This document shows, piece after piece, positions 52,822 to 63,000 of a DNA stretch of 64,000 nt. The notes below the pieces were generated by a model. It had not been told where the DNA came from and did no database searches. It saw nothing but the letters and a program-made list of their open reading frames with translations. Made by a program: the position numbers and the translations under genes. How positions within the stretch are numbered: position 1 is the stretch's first letter; the number at the start of each line of letters is the position of its first letter. This DNA comes from Planctomycetia bacterium (GTDB lineage Bacteria > Planctomycetota > Planctomycetia > Gemmatales > HRBIN36). Location of the stretch: NCBI GenBank assembly GCA_016795155.1, contig JAEUIE010000029.1:1-64000 (forward strand), in the 5' to 3' direction.

Positions 52822-54873
52822 ATGACTGCTAAACCTCTCACAGTAATTCATGGCGCATGCGGACATGATTGCCCTGATACCTGTTCATGGAAAGTTGAAG
52901 TTCGCGATGGAAAAGCTGAGCGGATGTACGGCGATCCTGACCACCCTTTCACGCGGGGTACGCTCTGCGGCAAGGTGAATCATTATCTCGAACGTGTATA
53001 TCATCCCGATCGAGTGCTTTATCCACTCAAACGCATGGGTGCAAAAGGGGAAGGTCGATTCACACGTGTGAGTTGGGACGAGGCGTTGAAGGACATCGCT
53101 GCCCGTTGGTTAAGCACTATGGATGAAAATGGTGCAGAGGCCATTTTGCCATATAGCTCAGCTGGTACACAGGGACTGATTCAGTGTGCGTCACTGGATC
53201 GGCGCTTATTCGGTCTGCTAGGGTGCACCCAACTCGAGCGAAGTATCTGTGGCGAAGTAGCAGCCACTGGTCTAGCCACCACGCAAGGCAATGGGTTTGG
53301 CGCTGATCCGGAGGACCTGGTGCACAGTCGATACATCGTGCTCTGGGGAACCAATACGGTTGTCACCAATTTGCACCTGTGGCCGATTATTCTGGAGGCC
53401 AGGAAGAGGGGAGCGAAGGTCGTTGTCGTTGACCCCATCAGGACCCGCACAGCTGCTCAGGCGGATTGGCATATTGCACCAAGGCCCGGGAGCGATGCAG
53501 CACTGATGTTAGCCATGATGCACATCATTATCCGTGATGATCTGGTAGATCATGATTTTGTATCACGTTATGCCGAGGGTTATGAACAGCTCGTCGAGCG
53601 AGTGAAAGAGTATTCTCCCGTCAAAGTGACGCAGATCACTGGCTTGTCAGTCGAAGAAATCGAACGATTCGCGAGAGAGTATGCAACGATCACTCCTTCG
53701 ATGTTACGTCCGTTGATTGGCATTGAACATCATCGGAATGGAGCGATGATGTTTCGCACGCTGGCATGTCTTCCTATCCTGATCGGCGCCTGGCGGCATC
53801 GGGGTGGCGGTCTAGCTCGTTCGACTCATTCGCTCCAGTATTCGACTCTTAACAATAGTGCCGTGCTAATGCCAGAGAAGAACCAAGCAGACGTTCGCAC
53901 TCTTAATATGCGAGACCTTGGCAAAGATTTATGCTCGAAGGAACTGGCTCCACCCATTCGTAGCTTGTGCATCTATAACTGCAATCCGGTGGTTACTATT
54001 CCCAACCAGTCAAAAATCATCAAGGGCTTGCGGCGAGAAGATCTCTTCACCGTGGTGCATGATCTCTTCATAACAGAAACGGCTCGCTTTGCGGACTACG
54101 TTCTGCCTGCGACCAGTCAGATTGAGTGCCTCGATATTATTCCCGCTTGGGGACATCATTACCTGACGTTAAACCGACCGGCTATTGCACCGTTGGGTGA
54201 AGCTGTCTCCAACACCGAGTTCTTTCGCCGTCTCGCTAAAGCTTTGGGAAGAACCGAACCCTGGCTCTTTGATAGCGATGAAACTTTGCTTCGCATCGCA
54301 TTGAATTCCAACCATCCGTGGATGAGTGGCATCACCTTCGAACGACTCTGGAACGAGGGTTTTGTCAGGCTAAATCCAGAGCGAGATTGGATACCTTTTG
54401 CTCACGGTGATTTTGCCACACCTTCCGGCAAGGCAGCATTATGGTCTGAATCGTTGCGAGAAAAAGGGCTCGATCCCTTACCTGCCAGTGGAGAGATACG
54501 CCAGGCTTCAGGCAGACAATTGCAGTTGATCACGGGCAAGACGTTGCACTTCCTTAATTCCAGTTATGCTCATGTGGAGCATCATCGTCAAAAGGAAGGA
54601 ACACTCTTTATTGAGCTTCATGCGGACGATGCGAAAGCCCGTCAGCTGAGTCATGGAGAAACAGTAAAGGTCGGCAACGAGCAAGGAATGATCACAGCTG
54701 AGTGCCGCATTTCAGATCGGGTGCAGCCAGGTGTGGTGTGGATGCCTTTTGGCGGTTTCGGCGATGTGAAAGGCCAGGCTTGCTCGGTCAATATACTTAC
54801 CCCTGAAGAGCCAACTGATTGGGGCGGAGGCAGTGGCTTTTACGATGCTTTTGTGGAAGTTGAGAAATGTTAG
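52822..54873 (+). CDS. Molybdopterin-dependent oxidoreductase (formate-dehydrogenase/DMSO-reductase family)
   Basis: A 683-residue catalytic subunit. The N-terminal 4Fe-4S motif is CGHDCPDTC plus LCGKV about 25 residues on. The following segment RVSWDEALKDIAARW and the Mo-binding region (ERSICGEVAATG) are typical. The C-terminal MopB-binding beta-barrel region starts near LQLITGKTLHF and includes ADDAKARQLSHGETVKV. No leader is present, so it is cytoplasmic. It has no adjacent accessory subunit. The substrate cannot be specified. It follows the exported protein by 26 bases with an AGGGGG-type ribosome site. Confidence 0.9.
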   Translation: MTAKPLTVIHGACGHDCPDTCSWKVEVRDGKAERMYGDPDHPFTRGTLCGKVNHYLERVYHPDRVLYPLKRMGAKGEGRFTRVSWDEALKDIAARWLSTMDENGAEAILPYSSAGTQGLIQCASLDRRLFGLLGCTQLERSICGEVAATGLATTQGNGFGADPEDLVHSRYIVLWGTNTVVTNLHLWPIILEARKRGAKVVVVDPIRTRTAAQADWHIAPRPGSDAALMLAMMHIIIRDDLVDHDFVSRYAEGYEQLVERVKEYSPVKVTQITGLSVEEIERFAREYATITPSMLRPLIGIEHHRNGAMMFRTLACLPILIGAWRHRGGGLARSTHSLQYSTLNNSAVLMPEKNQADVRTLNMRDLGKDLCSKELAPPIRSLCIYNCNPVVTIPNQSKIIKGLRREDLFTVVHDLFITETARFADYVLPATSQIECLDIIPAWGHHYLTLNRPAIAPLGEAVSNTEFFRRLAKALGRTEPWLFDSDETLLRIALNSNHPWMSGITFERLWNEGFVRLNPERDWIPFAHGDFATPSGKAALWSESLREKGLDPLPASGEIRQASGRQLQLITGKTLHFLNSSYAHVEHHRQKEGTLFIELHADDAKARQLSHGETVKVGNEQGMITAECRISDRVQPGVVWMPFGGFGDVKGQACSVNILTPEEPTDWGGGSGFYDAFVEVEKC

Positions 54874-54926
54874 CAACGGATCTTAAATGGCCTCCCGCAT
54901 CAAAGACTATCAGCTAAGGAGAAATC

Positions 54927-55460
54927 ATGTCCCATCAACCCGATTACACACGCCGACCAGAGGCAGATGAGTATTTCGAGTATTACCAAAACTACATTAA
55001 TTGCGTTCCTGCAGGCGATTTTTTCAACTTGCTCGACGGACAGATCTCGGAACTTCGTTCTGTCCTGGGAAATGTCAGTGAGCAGGAGGCGATGAAATTA
55101 CATCCTCCCTATACCTGGACCATGAAGCAAGTGGTCGGTCATCTCATTGATGCTGAACGAATCTTCGCTGAGCGACTTCATCGTTTTGCTTCGGGCGATC
55201 TACAACCGATTCCTGGAATGGATCAGGACCCCTATATTGTCAACAACGATTATGTGAAACCAACGCTGCCAGCGCTGCTCAATGAGCTGATTCACCTTCG
55301 TCAGGCGAATGTTCTTCTTCTACGCCGTATCAAACCGGAAGCCTGGGATAATCGAGGCGTAGCTTCCGATCATCCTGTCACAGTGAGAGCGCTTGCTTAC
55401 ATCCTGGTAGGACACATCAATCATCACCTCAAGATCGTTCGCAAGCGTCTGGGTAACTAG
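54927..55460 (+). CDS. DinB-fold protein (DinB_2 type)
   Basis: A 177-residue four-helix-bundle protein. The metal-binding triad of the DinB/YfiT fold appears as His in VVGHLIDAERI and in VGHINHHLKIVRK. A central PIPGMDQDPYI loop is usual for the subgroup. AAGGAG sits 7 bases before the ATG. Members act as thiol transferases or metal-dependent hydrolases; the specific reaction is unknown. It follows the molybdopterin enzyme by 53 bases and may be in the same transcript. Confidence 0.85.
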   Translation: MSHQPDYTRRPEADEYFEYYQNYINCVPAGDFFNLLDGQISELRSVLGNVSEQEAMKLHPPYTWTMKQVVGHLIDAERIFAERLHRFASGDLQPIPGMDQDPYIVNNDYVKPTLPALLNELIHLRQANVLLLRRIKPEAWDNRGVASDHPVTVRALAYILVGHINHHLKIVRKRLGN

Positions 55461-55678
55461 TGTTTAAACCGACTTCTGATGATACCGGATATTGGTCTGC
55501 CTTGATGCCCATTTGGTCGACTGTTCCTGCTCTTATCACATACCCGCAACCAATCTATTAATGCAATTGATTGCGCGGAATTCCAACTGTCTAATAAATT
55601 GCAACTCAAACCTGAATCAGTTAAGCTAAGTCAACCCGCCTGCATTGTGTTGTTTTCCATTTTCCTACTGGTTTGCTT

Positions 55679-58432
55679 ATGCGTTGGTCTTTTCTTGTTA
55701 TGCTGCATCTCATGTTGCCAGTAACGCCGGCACCGGGACAGCAATTTTCAGCAGAGAAAGTGGAGTTCTTCGAGAAGCAAATCCGACCTATCCTGGCAGA
55801 GAAATGTCTTGCCTGTCATGGATCGAATGTTGCCAAGGTCAAGTTGCGACTCGATTCGAGAGATGCTGTACTCAAGGGCAGCAATAGCGGTGTCATCGTA
55901 ACAGCTGGGCAGCCAGACAAAAGCAGATTGATGGAAGTTCTTCTGCACCAGGGTGATGTACAGATGCCGCCGTCGGGTAAATTATCGGAGGCAGAAATCA
56001 AAGCTATCGAGAAGTGGATTGAGACAGGCCTGCCCTGGCCGGAAAACATCAGACTTGCTTCCCCTGAAACCATTGCCACTGTTGCAAAAAAACACTGGTC
56101 GTTTCAACCTATTGTTCATTTCAAACCACCTACTGTCACCAATAAGAACTGGATACGAACCCCGATTGATTGCTTCATTCTGGCATCACTCGATAAGGCA
56201 GGCATTCAACCATCGGCACCGGCAGAGAAATATACCCTGATTCGCCGTGCAACGTTTGACCTGCATGGACTGCCACCAACCATTGAGGAAGTAAATGCAT
56301 TTGTTGCCGACACTTCGCCCGACGCTTACACCAGGATGATTGACCGACTGCTCGCTTCCTCACGCTATGGCGAGCGCTGGGCACGGCACTGGCTCGATGT
56401 CGCCCGTTACGCCGATAATAAAGGGTATGTCTTCTTCGAAGATAAGAACTATCCGTGGGCATTCACTTATCGTGATTACGTTATCAATGCATTCAACAGG
56501 GATGTACCGTTCGACCGCTTCATACAAGAGCAACTGGCTGCAGATCAACTGAAACTGGAAGATACGAAATCCTTGGCAGCCCTGGGATTTCTGACCGTTG
56601 GCGGGCACTTCATGAATAATACCCATGACATTATCGATGATCGCATTGATGTACTCTCGCGTGGGTTATTGGGTCTCACCGTCACGTGCGCCCGGTGCCA
56701 CGATCATAAGTTTGACCCAGTCTTGCAGGCTGATTACTACTCGCTGTACGGTGTTTTCAGAAGCAGTACGGAGCCGTTGGTGCCGCCGCTCTGGGAGCAG
56801 ACTCCCCACACGAAGGAGTATGAGAAATTTGAAAAAGAACTGACATTACTGGAGAAGAAACTTCTAAACTTCGTATCAGCCCGGCATCAGGAACTGGTGA
56901 CGGGCGCCCGTCAACGTGTGACGGAATATTTATTGGCAGTCTATGCCACGCGCAATCAGCCGCCGGCTGATGACTTCATGCTGATTGCTGACAAGGGCGA
57001 TCTGAATCCGACCATGATCAACCGCTGGCGGGTTTATATCGAGGAAGCGGGCAAGCGAGGCGATCAACTCTGGAAACCCTGGCATGCATTTGCAGTATTG
57101 GGTGAGAAGGAGTTTGCTGCAAGAAGCGAAAGGATAAATCAAAGCATCAAAGCGGAGAGTGGCTTGAATCCACTGGTCAAGAAGCTGTTTCTGACGCCTC
57201 CGCGAGATATGCAGGAAGTGGCAAAACGTTATGGACAGTTGCTCGAAAGCATCGAGCGTCGCTGGAAGCATCTACTTATCAGATCGTATTTCAGGGGCAA
57301 GCCGCTTCCCGTCAAACTGGACGATCCTGATGCGGAACAACTGCGTAACGTACTCTACGGTCCACAGTCCGCTGCTGATGCGCCGCTTGAATTAGACTGG
57401 GGTTTCCTTTCTCTATTTCCAGACAGGGCAACGCAGGAAGAATACAAGAAACTGATCAAGGATGTGGAAGTTCATTGCGCCAAGGGGCCGGCCCGGGCCA
57501 TGGTGCTGAACGATGCAACCAGACCTTATGAACCGAGCGTGTTTCTGCGTGGTCAACCTAACCGAATGGGTGAACATGTACCTCGGCAATTCCTCGCAGT
57601 TGTAAATCCACAGCGAAAACCGTTTAAAAACGGCAGTGGACGGCTGGAACTTGCGCAGGAAGTTACATCGAAGAAGAATCCACTGACTTCCCGTGTCACG
57701 GTGAATCGTATCTGGATGCATCACTTCGGCACCGGGTTGGTTGATACACCGAGTGACTTTGGCTTGCGAGGCTCTAAGCCAAGTCACCCAGAATTACTCG
57801 ATTTCCTGGCTGCTGATTTCATGGAACATGGTTGGTCGCTGAAGCGATTACACCGTCAGATCATGTTATCCACAGTGTATCAGCAGCAGAGTCTGGATCG
57901 AACGGAGGCTTTGGCCAGGGATTCCGAGAACCGTTTGCTATGGAAAATGAATCGCAAACGGCTGGAGTTCGAGGCACTGCATGATTCCATCTTGAGCGTG
58001 TCCGGCCAACTTGATGCTACCATGGGCGGGCCATCGGCGCCCCTCTTTGCCGGCAAGAACAGACGGGCCATCTATGGGTATGTGGATCGACTCGATTTCC
58101 CCAGCCTGCTCACGACATTCGATGTACCCAACCCAGCCAACAGCTCGCCACAACGTAACCTGACGACGGTAGCTCCCCAGGCACTGTTTCTTATGAACGG
58201 ACCGATGGTGCGGGAAGCTGCTGGTCGAATCGGTGCGATGAAAGAAGTTCAGCAGGGCATAACCAACTTGGAAAAGCTTCATGCAGTGTATCGAATACTG
58301 TTTCAGCGCGTTCCAAGAGAGCGGGAACTTATGCTTGCTCAGCAGTACCTGGGAGGCAAACCAGGCCAGGATCGCTGGATTGACCTCATACATGGTCTGA
58401 TGATGACGAATGAGTTTGCGTTTGTGGATTAA
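55679..58432 (+). CDS. Planctomycete-type cytochrome c / DUF1549-DUF1553 protein
   Basis: A 917-residue exported protein of the PSCyt1-PSCyt2-PSD1 group. A leader is followed by a cytochrome-like domain with haem-binding CLACHGSNVAK (CxxCH, residues ~45-49). DUF1549 begins around WIRTPIDCFILASLDKAG and DUF1553 covers the last ~300 residues (NPLTSRVTVNRIWMHHFGTG; RNLTTVAPQALFLMNGP). CARCHDHKFDP is a second CxxCH. The ATG at 55679 is preferred to the TTG at 55673. It is followed directly by the DUF1501 gene, a standard planctomycete pair of unknown function, often near sulfatases or polysaccharide genes. Confidence 0.93.
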   Translation: MRWSFLVMLHLMLPVTPAPGQQFSAEKVEFFEKQIRPILAEKCLACHGSNVAKVKLRLDSRDAVLKGSNSGVIVTAGQPDKSRLMEVLLHQGDVQMPPSGKLSEAEIKAIEKWIETGLPWPENIRLASPETIATVAKKHWSFQPIVHFKPPTVTNKNWIRTPIDCFILASLDKAGIQPSAPAEKYTLIRRATFDLHGLPPTIEEVNAFVADTSPDAYTRMIDRLLASSRYGERWARHWLDVARYADNKGYVFFEDKNYPWAFTYRDYVINAFNRDVPFDRFIQEQLAADQLKLEDTKSLAALGFLTVGGHFMNNTHDIIDDRIDVLSRGLLGLTVTCARCHDHKFDPVLQADYYSLYGVFRSSTEPLVPPLWEQTPHTKEYEKFEKELTLLEKKLLNFVSARHQELVTGARQRVTEYLLAVYATRNQPPADDFMLIADKGDLNPTMINRWRVYIEEAGKRGDQLWKPWHAFAVLGEKEFAARSERINQSIKAESGLNPLVKKLFLTPPRDMQEVAKRYGQLLESIERRWKHLLIRSYFRGKPLPVKLDDPDAEQLRNVLYGPQSAADAPLELDWGFLSLFPDRATQEEYKKLIKDVEVHCAKGPARAMVLNDATRPYEPSVFLRGQPNRMGEHVPRQFLAVVNPQRKPFKNGSGRLELAQEVTSKKNPLTSRVTVNRIWMHHFGTGLVDTPSDFGLRGSKPSHPELLDFLAADFMEHGWSLKRLHRQIMLSTVYQQQSLDRTEALARDSENRLLWKMNRKRLEFEALHDSILSVSGQLDATMGGPSAPLFAGKNRRAIYGYVDRLDFPSLLTTFDVPNPANSSPQRNLTTVAPQALFLMNGPMVREAAGRIGAMKEVQQGITNLEKLHAVYRILFQRVPRERELMLAQQYLGGKPGQDRWIDLIHGLMMTNEFAFVD

Positions 58433-58444
58433 TTGGAGCGTTTG

Positions 58445-59842
58445 ATGCATCTGTATTCCCGACGAAATATGCTGCAAAAGTGCGGGACCGGCCTGGGAAT
58501 GATGGCATTGGCAGGGGTACTCGCAGATGATCATGCATTGGTGATGGAGCCACCCTCACTTGATCCTATGACTCCCCGCCCACCTCATTTTCCGGGCAAG
58601 GCCAAGCATGTCGTGCATCTCTTCATGAACGGGGGGCCTTCACAGGTTGATACATTTGATCCCAAGCCGATGCTTGACCGTAATCACGGCAAGCCACTGC
58701 CTATCCAGAACTTCCGTACGGAGCGCAAGACCGGAGTAGCAATGCGCTCTCCATTTGCTTTCAAGAAGTATGGCCAATCTGGGATCGAAGTAAGTGAGCT
58801 ATTTTCCAGAACAGCTGAACACATCGATGATATGTGTATCATCCGGTCGATGCATGCCGATGTGCCTAATCATGAACCTTCACTCTTACTGATGAATTGT
58901 GGTGATGGCAGACTGCCTCGTCCCAGCTTTGGCTCATGGGTTACCTACGGTCTCGGCAGCGAGAGCAAGAATTTACCCGGTTTTGTTGTCATGTGTCCTG
59001 GTGGGTATCCCATTGTTACCACACAAAACTGGCGGTCTGCCTTTATGCCTGGTGTCTATCAGGGAACCTATATCGACAGCCAGCACACTCAGATTGATAA
59101 ACTCGTCGAATATATCCACAACACCAGCATGACCCCACAGCGGCAGCGGGAACAACTTGATCTGGTTCGGCACTTGAACGAGCAGCACTTGCAGGCTCGT
59201 CAGCAGGATCAGATGCTTGAATCACGCATTCGTACTTTTGAGCTGGCATTTCGCATGCAGAGCGATGCAGCTGAAGTATTCAATCTCAACAAAGAGACGC
59301 CAGCTACTCGAGACCGTTACGGCCACACCACCCATGGAAGACAACTGCTCTACACGCGCCGCTTAATTGAAAGAGGTGTTCGTTTCATCCAGCTCTGGAG
59401 CGGAGCAGGGCAGCCCTGGGACAATCATGATGGGCTGGAGAAGCAACATCGAGCACTGGCGGCCCAGTGGGATCAACCGATAGCTGCATTCCTGTCCGAT
59501 TTGAAACAGAGGGGTTTGTTTGATTCAACTCTAGTATTGTGGGGTGGCGAGTTTGGCAGAACGCCTGTAGCGGAACTGCCTCAGCTCAATGGACGTGATC
59601 ACAACCATTATGGTTTCACGTGCTGGCTGGCCGGTGGCGGTATCAAGGGGGGGATCGTGCAAGGCAGCACGGACGAGTTTGGCTTTCGCGCCGTTGAGAA
59701 ACCTATGCATGTACACGATCTGCATGCGACGATGCTGCACCTGCTGGGGTTTGATCACACACGCTTAACCTACCGCTATGCCGGCCGTGATTTCAGGCTG
59801 ACCGATGTGCATGGTAAAGTATGTAAAGAAATTCTGAGTTGA
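58445..59842 (+). CDS. DUF1501 protein with twin-arginine leader
   Basis: A 465-residue exported protein. The N-terminus YSRRNMLQKCGTGLG is a twin-arginine leader, so it is exported folded. The family body includes HLFMNGGPSQVDTFDPKP, LWGGEFGRTP and NGRDHNHYGFT; these metal-binding-type motifs place it in the alkaline-phosphatase/sulfatase-like clan. The ATG at 58445 has GGAG 6 bases upstream; an earlier TTG at 58433 is possible. It starts 12 bases after the cytochrome/DUF1553 gene. The pair is a hallmark of the phylum, but its reaction is unknown. Confidence 0.93.
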   Translation: MHLYSRRNMLQKCGTGLGMMALAGVLADDHALVMEPPSLDPMTPRPPHFPGKAKHVVHLFMNGGPSQVDTFDPKPMLDRNHGKPLPIQNFRTERKTGVAMRSPFAFKKYGQSGIEVSELFSRTAEHIDDMCIIRSMHADVPNHEPSLLLMNCGDGRLPRPSFGSWVTYGLGSESKNLPGFVVMCPGGYPIVTTQNWRSAFMPGVYQGTYIDSQHTQIDKLVEYIHNTSMTPQRQREQLDLVRHLNEQHLQARQQDQMLESRIRTFELAFRMQSDAAEVFNLNKETPATRDRYGHTTHGRQLLYTRRLIERGVRFIQLWSGAGQPWDNHDGLEKQHRALAAQWDQPIAAFLSDLKQRGLFDSTLVLWGGEFGRTPVAELPQLNGRDHNHYGFTCWLAGGGIKGGIVQGSTDEFGFRAVEKPMHVHDLHATMLHLLGFDHTRLTYRYAGRDFRLTDVHGKVCKEILS

Positions 59843-59861
59843 TGGTTGGGTTTTCCCATTT

Positions 59862-59989
59862 GAAAAGAACGAAAAGTGGCAGGGTTTACATGGTGACACC
59901 GAAGAGGACAAAACCAGCATATCTGGATATTGGAACTAAAGAGCAGTTGTTGAAACCTGTAACCAAGAGACTAAGCATCCCTTGGTTAC
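59862..59989 (+). repeat. Third, shorter copy of the 320-bp repeat family
   Basis: It matches the region of copies 1 and 2 from the ACGAAAAGA doublet (here TGAAAAGAACGAAAAG) through the hairpin. GTAACCAAG (59959-59967) pairs perfectly with CTTGGTTAC (59981-59989), whereas copy 1 has a T-G pair at one position. It lies 20 bases after the DUF1501 stop, between that gene and the convergent repeat-protein gene. Confidence 0.85.
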
Positions 59990-60017
59990 ACGACTCACTC
60001 ATGAGATAATTGATGAA

Positions 60018-63000
60018 CTAACAGTCTTCCTCTACCAATTCCTCAAGACTGCTGGATTTCGAATTGCGGCGATACGCCACATAGCCGCAAATGCTTAGCG
60101 TTCCCAGAATCAATGCCCAGGTACCCGGTTCGGGCACGGCGGCGATCACGATGTTGCCACCGTTGTCGGCACCGTAGTTGCCGAAGCCATCGTCGCCGGT
60201 CCAGGTGATGCCGAACTGTGGGGTCACCGTGTACAAATCCGGCACGTTGTAGCGTATCTGGAAGACCTGGCCGTCGAAGTTAAAGAGAGCACCATCACTC
60301 AAGCCAGCAAAGGTACCGATGCCCAGGTTGCTGCCTTTGAGGATCATGAAGGAATCGAGGAAGTTAGCCTGGTAGGTTCCTAAGCGGTCGCCAATCAACT
60401 GAATGCCAGGCACCATCACATAACTTTGTGTGGTGCTGTTGAGGATCAGTTGATCGTAGCCGGTACCTACCACGCTTCCCTGCAACTCAACACGGAAGCT
60501 GGACCCCGCATTGAAGTTGATGCCGCCATTGATCGTCAGGATACCCGTGTCGCCGGGGTTGCCCGGGCTGACCGTGCCTCCATTGAAGTTGACCAGCTTG
60601 CCGACGATGCCACTGCCCCCCAGGGTAGCGCCAGCGTTGACCGTGTAGTCGCCAGTGGCTGCTGACTGATTGCCATTGATGATCAACGCACCGCCAATGA
60701 CGGTTGTGGGACCGGTGTAGGTATTGGCTGCGGAAAGGGTGAGCGTACCGGACGACACCTTCTCTAAACTAAAACCACCACTGATCACCCCGGAGACGCT
60801 AGCCGTGGTGGATGACCCGATCCGGCTGTTCCCGGCGAGGGTGACACTCCCGGTGATCGTTGAGCCCGCATCTATCCGCAAGGCACCAAGGTTACCCGAG
60901 TTTTCCAGCCAGCCGTTACCATTGATGGTGAAATTGTTCGCATACGTTCCAGACTGCAGGTAGACCTGGCTGCCAGTGTTCACCACGACAGGCCCTGCCC
61001 CCAGTTGATTCTGCGTGGTCACGGCAACGCGGGCACCATTTCCACCTGCAGAATTACCCACTTGCACCGTGCCGGTGAAGCCGCTGTTGTTGCCGGTGGG
61101 GAGATAGGTCGATTCATTCTGGTTCCCCGTCCCGAAATAGTTCAGGGTGCCGTTACCGGAAAAGGTGGTGCTGAAACTGGAGAGATCGTTCCGGTAGTAG
61201 CGTAAGGTGGCGCCGGGATTGATGGTCACTAAACCCGCTCCCAGGCTTCCGGTGAATGCCGCGTTGCCTACTTGCAGGGTTCCTGCACTAACGGTGGTGG
61301 TGCCGGTGTAGGAGTTGTTATTGGCGAGCACGAGCGTGCCCGCGCCCGACTTGGTAAGGTTGCCACCCGCAGTAAGAGCCTGAGAGACCGTAAAGGTATG
61401 GGGAGCGCTAGCGATATCGAATCCACCACCGTTGCCCCCCCAGTTGATGGGACGAACATTATTGGAAAAGGATGTACCAGTGATTCTCAGGATGCCTCCG
61501 TTAAAGTTGAGGCCATCGCCACTGTTACCCAGGTTGCCATCGCCGGCCACGCTGAGAATTCCGGCGTTCAGGTTGGTGCCGCCGGTGTAGGTGTTGGCTC
61601 CGGAGAGGACGAGGGTACCGGCGCCGAGTTTGGTCAGGCTGCCACCCGCTCCAAGTGCTTGAGAAACGGTGAAGGTGTTAGCGGCATTGGCAATATCGAA
61701 GCCGCCGCCGTTAGCGCCCCAGGTGATGGAGCGAGTGTTGTTGGTGAAACTGGTGCCGGTGACTTGCAGGGTGCCGCCGTTGAAGGTAAGACCTCCCAAG
61801 CCCAGATTGCCATCACTGCTCACACTCAGGGTTCCGCCTGCGAAGATGGTGCCACCGGAGTAGGAATTCGGTGAATTTGTCAGCACGAGTTTACCCGGGC
61901 CAGCTTTCGTGAGACTTCCACCGTGTTGGATTACCGAGCTGAAGGTGATCGTGTTGGCGGGATCGGTAATTTCGACCGTGCCGGGAGCGGTCAATTTAAC
62001 CCCACCACTGTAAGTGAATGGACTGCTACCAGTGATCTGAAGGGTGCCTACAGAGCTAAGGAAAACCAAATCTCCAGTACCAGCCCCCATGTTGGATATG
62101 CTGGAAACACTGAGGATGCCCCCTGAGATTTGCGTAACTGAATGGGTATTGTTCCCCGTCAGGGTCAACGTCCCGCTGCCCAATTTGTTCAGGGTCAATG
62201 GCTTGGATACGCTACCATCTTGCAGTGTGCCATCGAACGTGCTGGAGACATTACCATTGCCGACGCGCAAGATGCCACCGACATTGGTTGCGGGATTGTT
62301 GATGATCGTTCCCGTACCGGCCAAAGCTCCAACATTGACAGACAAACCATTCACATCCAGCGTGTTAACAGCGTTGACCGTCAGGCTGTTAGTGCCAGCC
62401 CCCAGGGCACTGGCGTTACCCAGGATGACGGTCGAACCCGCTGCTCCCGCCAGGTTGGTGCCGCCGTTGTAGGTGTTGGCTCCGCTGAGAATCAGCGTGC
62501 CGGCACCGAGTTTGGTGAGTCCGCCGGCACCACTGATAAGACCACTATGGGTGAGAGTCGTGCTGCTGGCCACATCGATACTGCCACCAGGGGCATTGAG
62601 CGTGGTGCCACGGGCAGTGGTGAAGGTGCCGGTGGTTTGCAGCGTGCCGCCGTTGAAGGTGAGTCCGCCGCTGCTGTTGCCCAGGTTGCCATCTCCTGCC
62701 ACCCTGAGGATTCCGGCGTTCAGGTTGGTGCCCCCGGTGTAGGTGTTGGCTCCGGAGAGGACGAGGGTACCGGCACCGAGTTTGGTCAGGCTGCCCCCTG
62801 CACCCAGGTTTTGGGAAACGGTGAAGGTGTTGGCAGCGTTGGCAATATCGAAGCCGCCGCCGTTGGTACCCCAGGTAATGGAGCGAGTGTTGTTGGTAAA
62901 GCTGGTGCCGGTGACTTGCAGCGTGCCGCCGTTGAAGGTGAGGGCGCCGCCGCCGCCGCCGCCGATGGTGCTGCCCAGGTTGATATTACTGCTCACACTC

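Noticed and set aside
33963-59989. CRISPR array made of the ACGAAAAGA motifs
   Set aside because: The copies are kilobases apart, not regularly spaced, and no cas gene is present.
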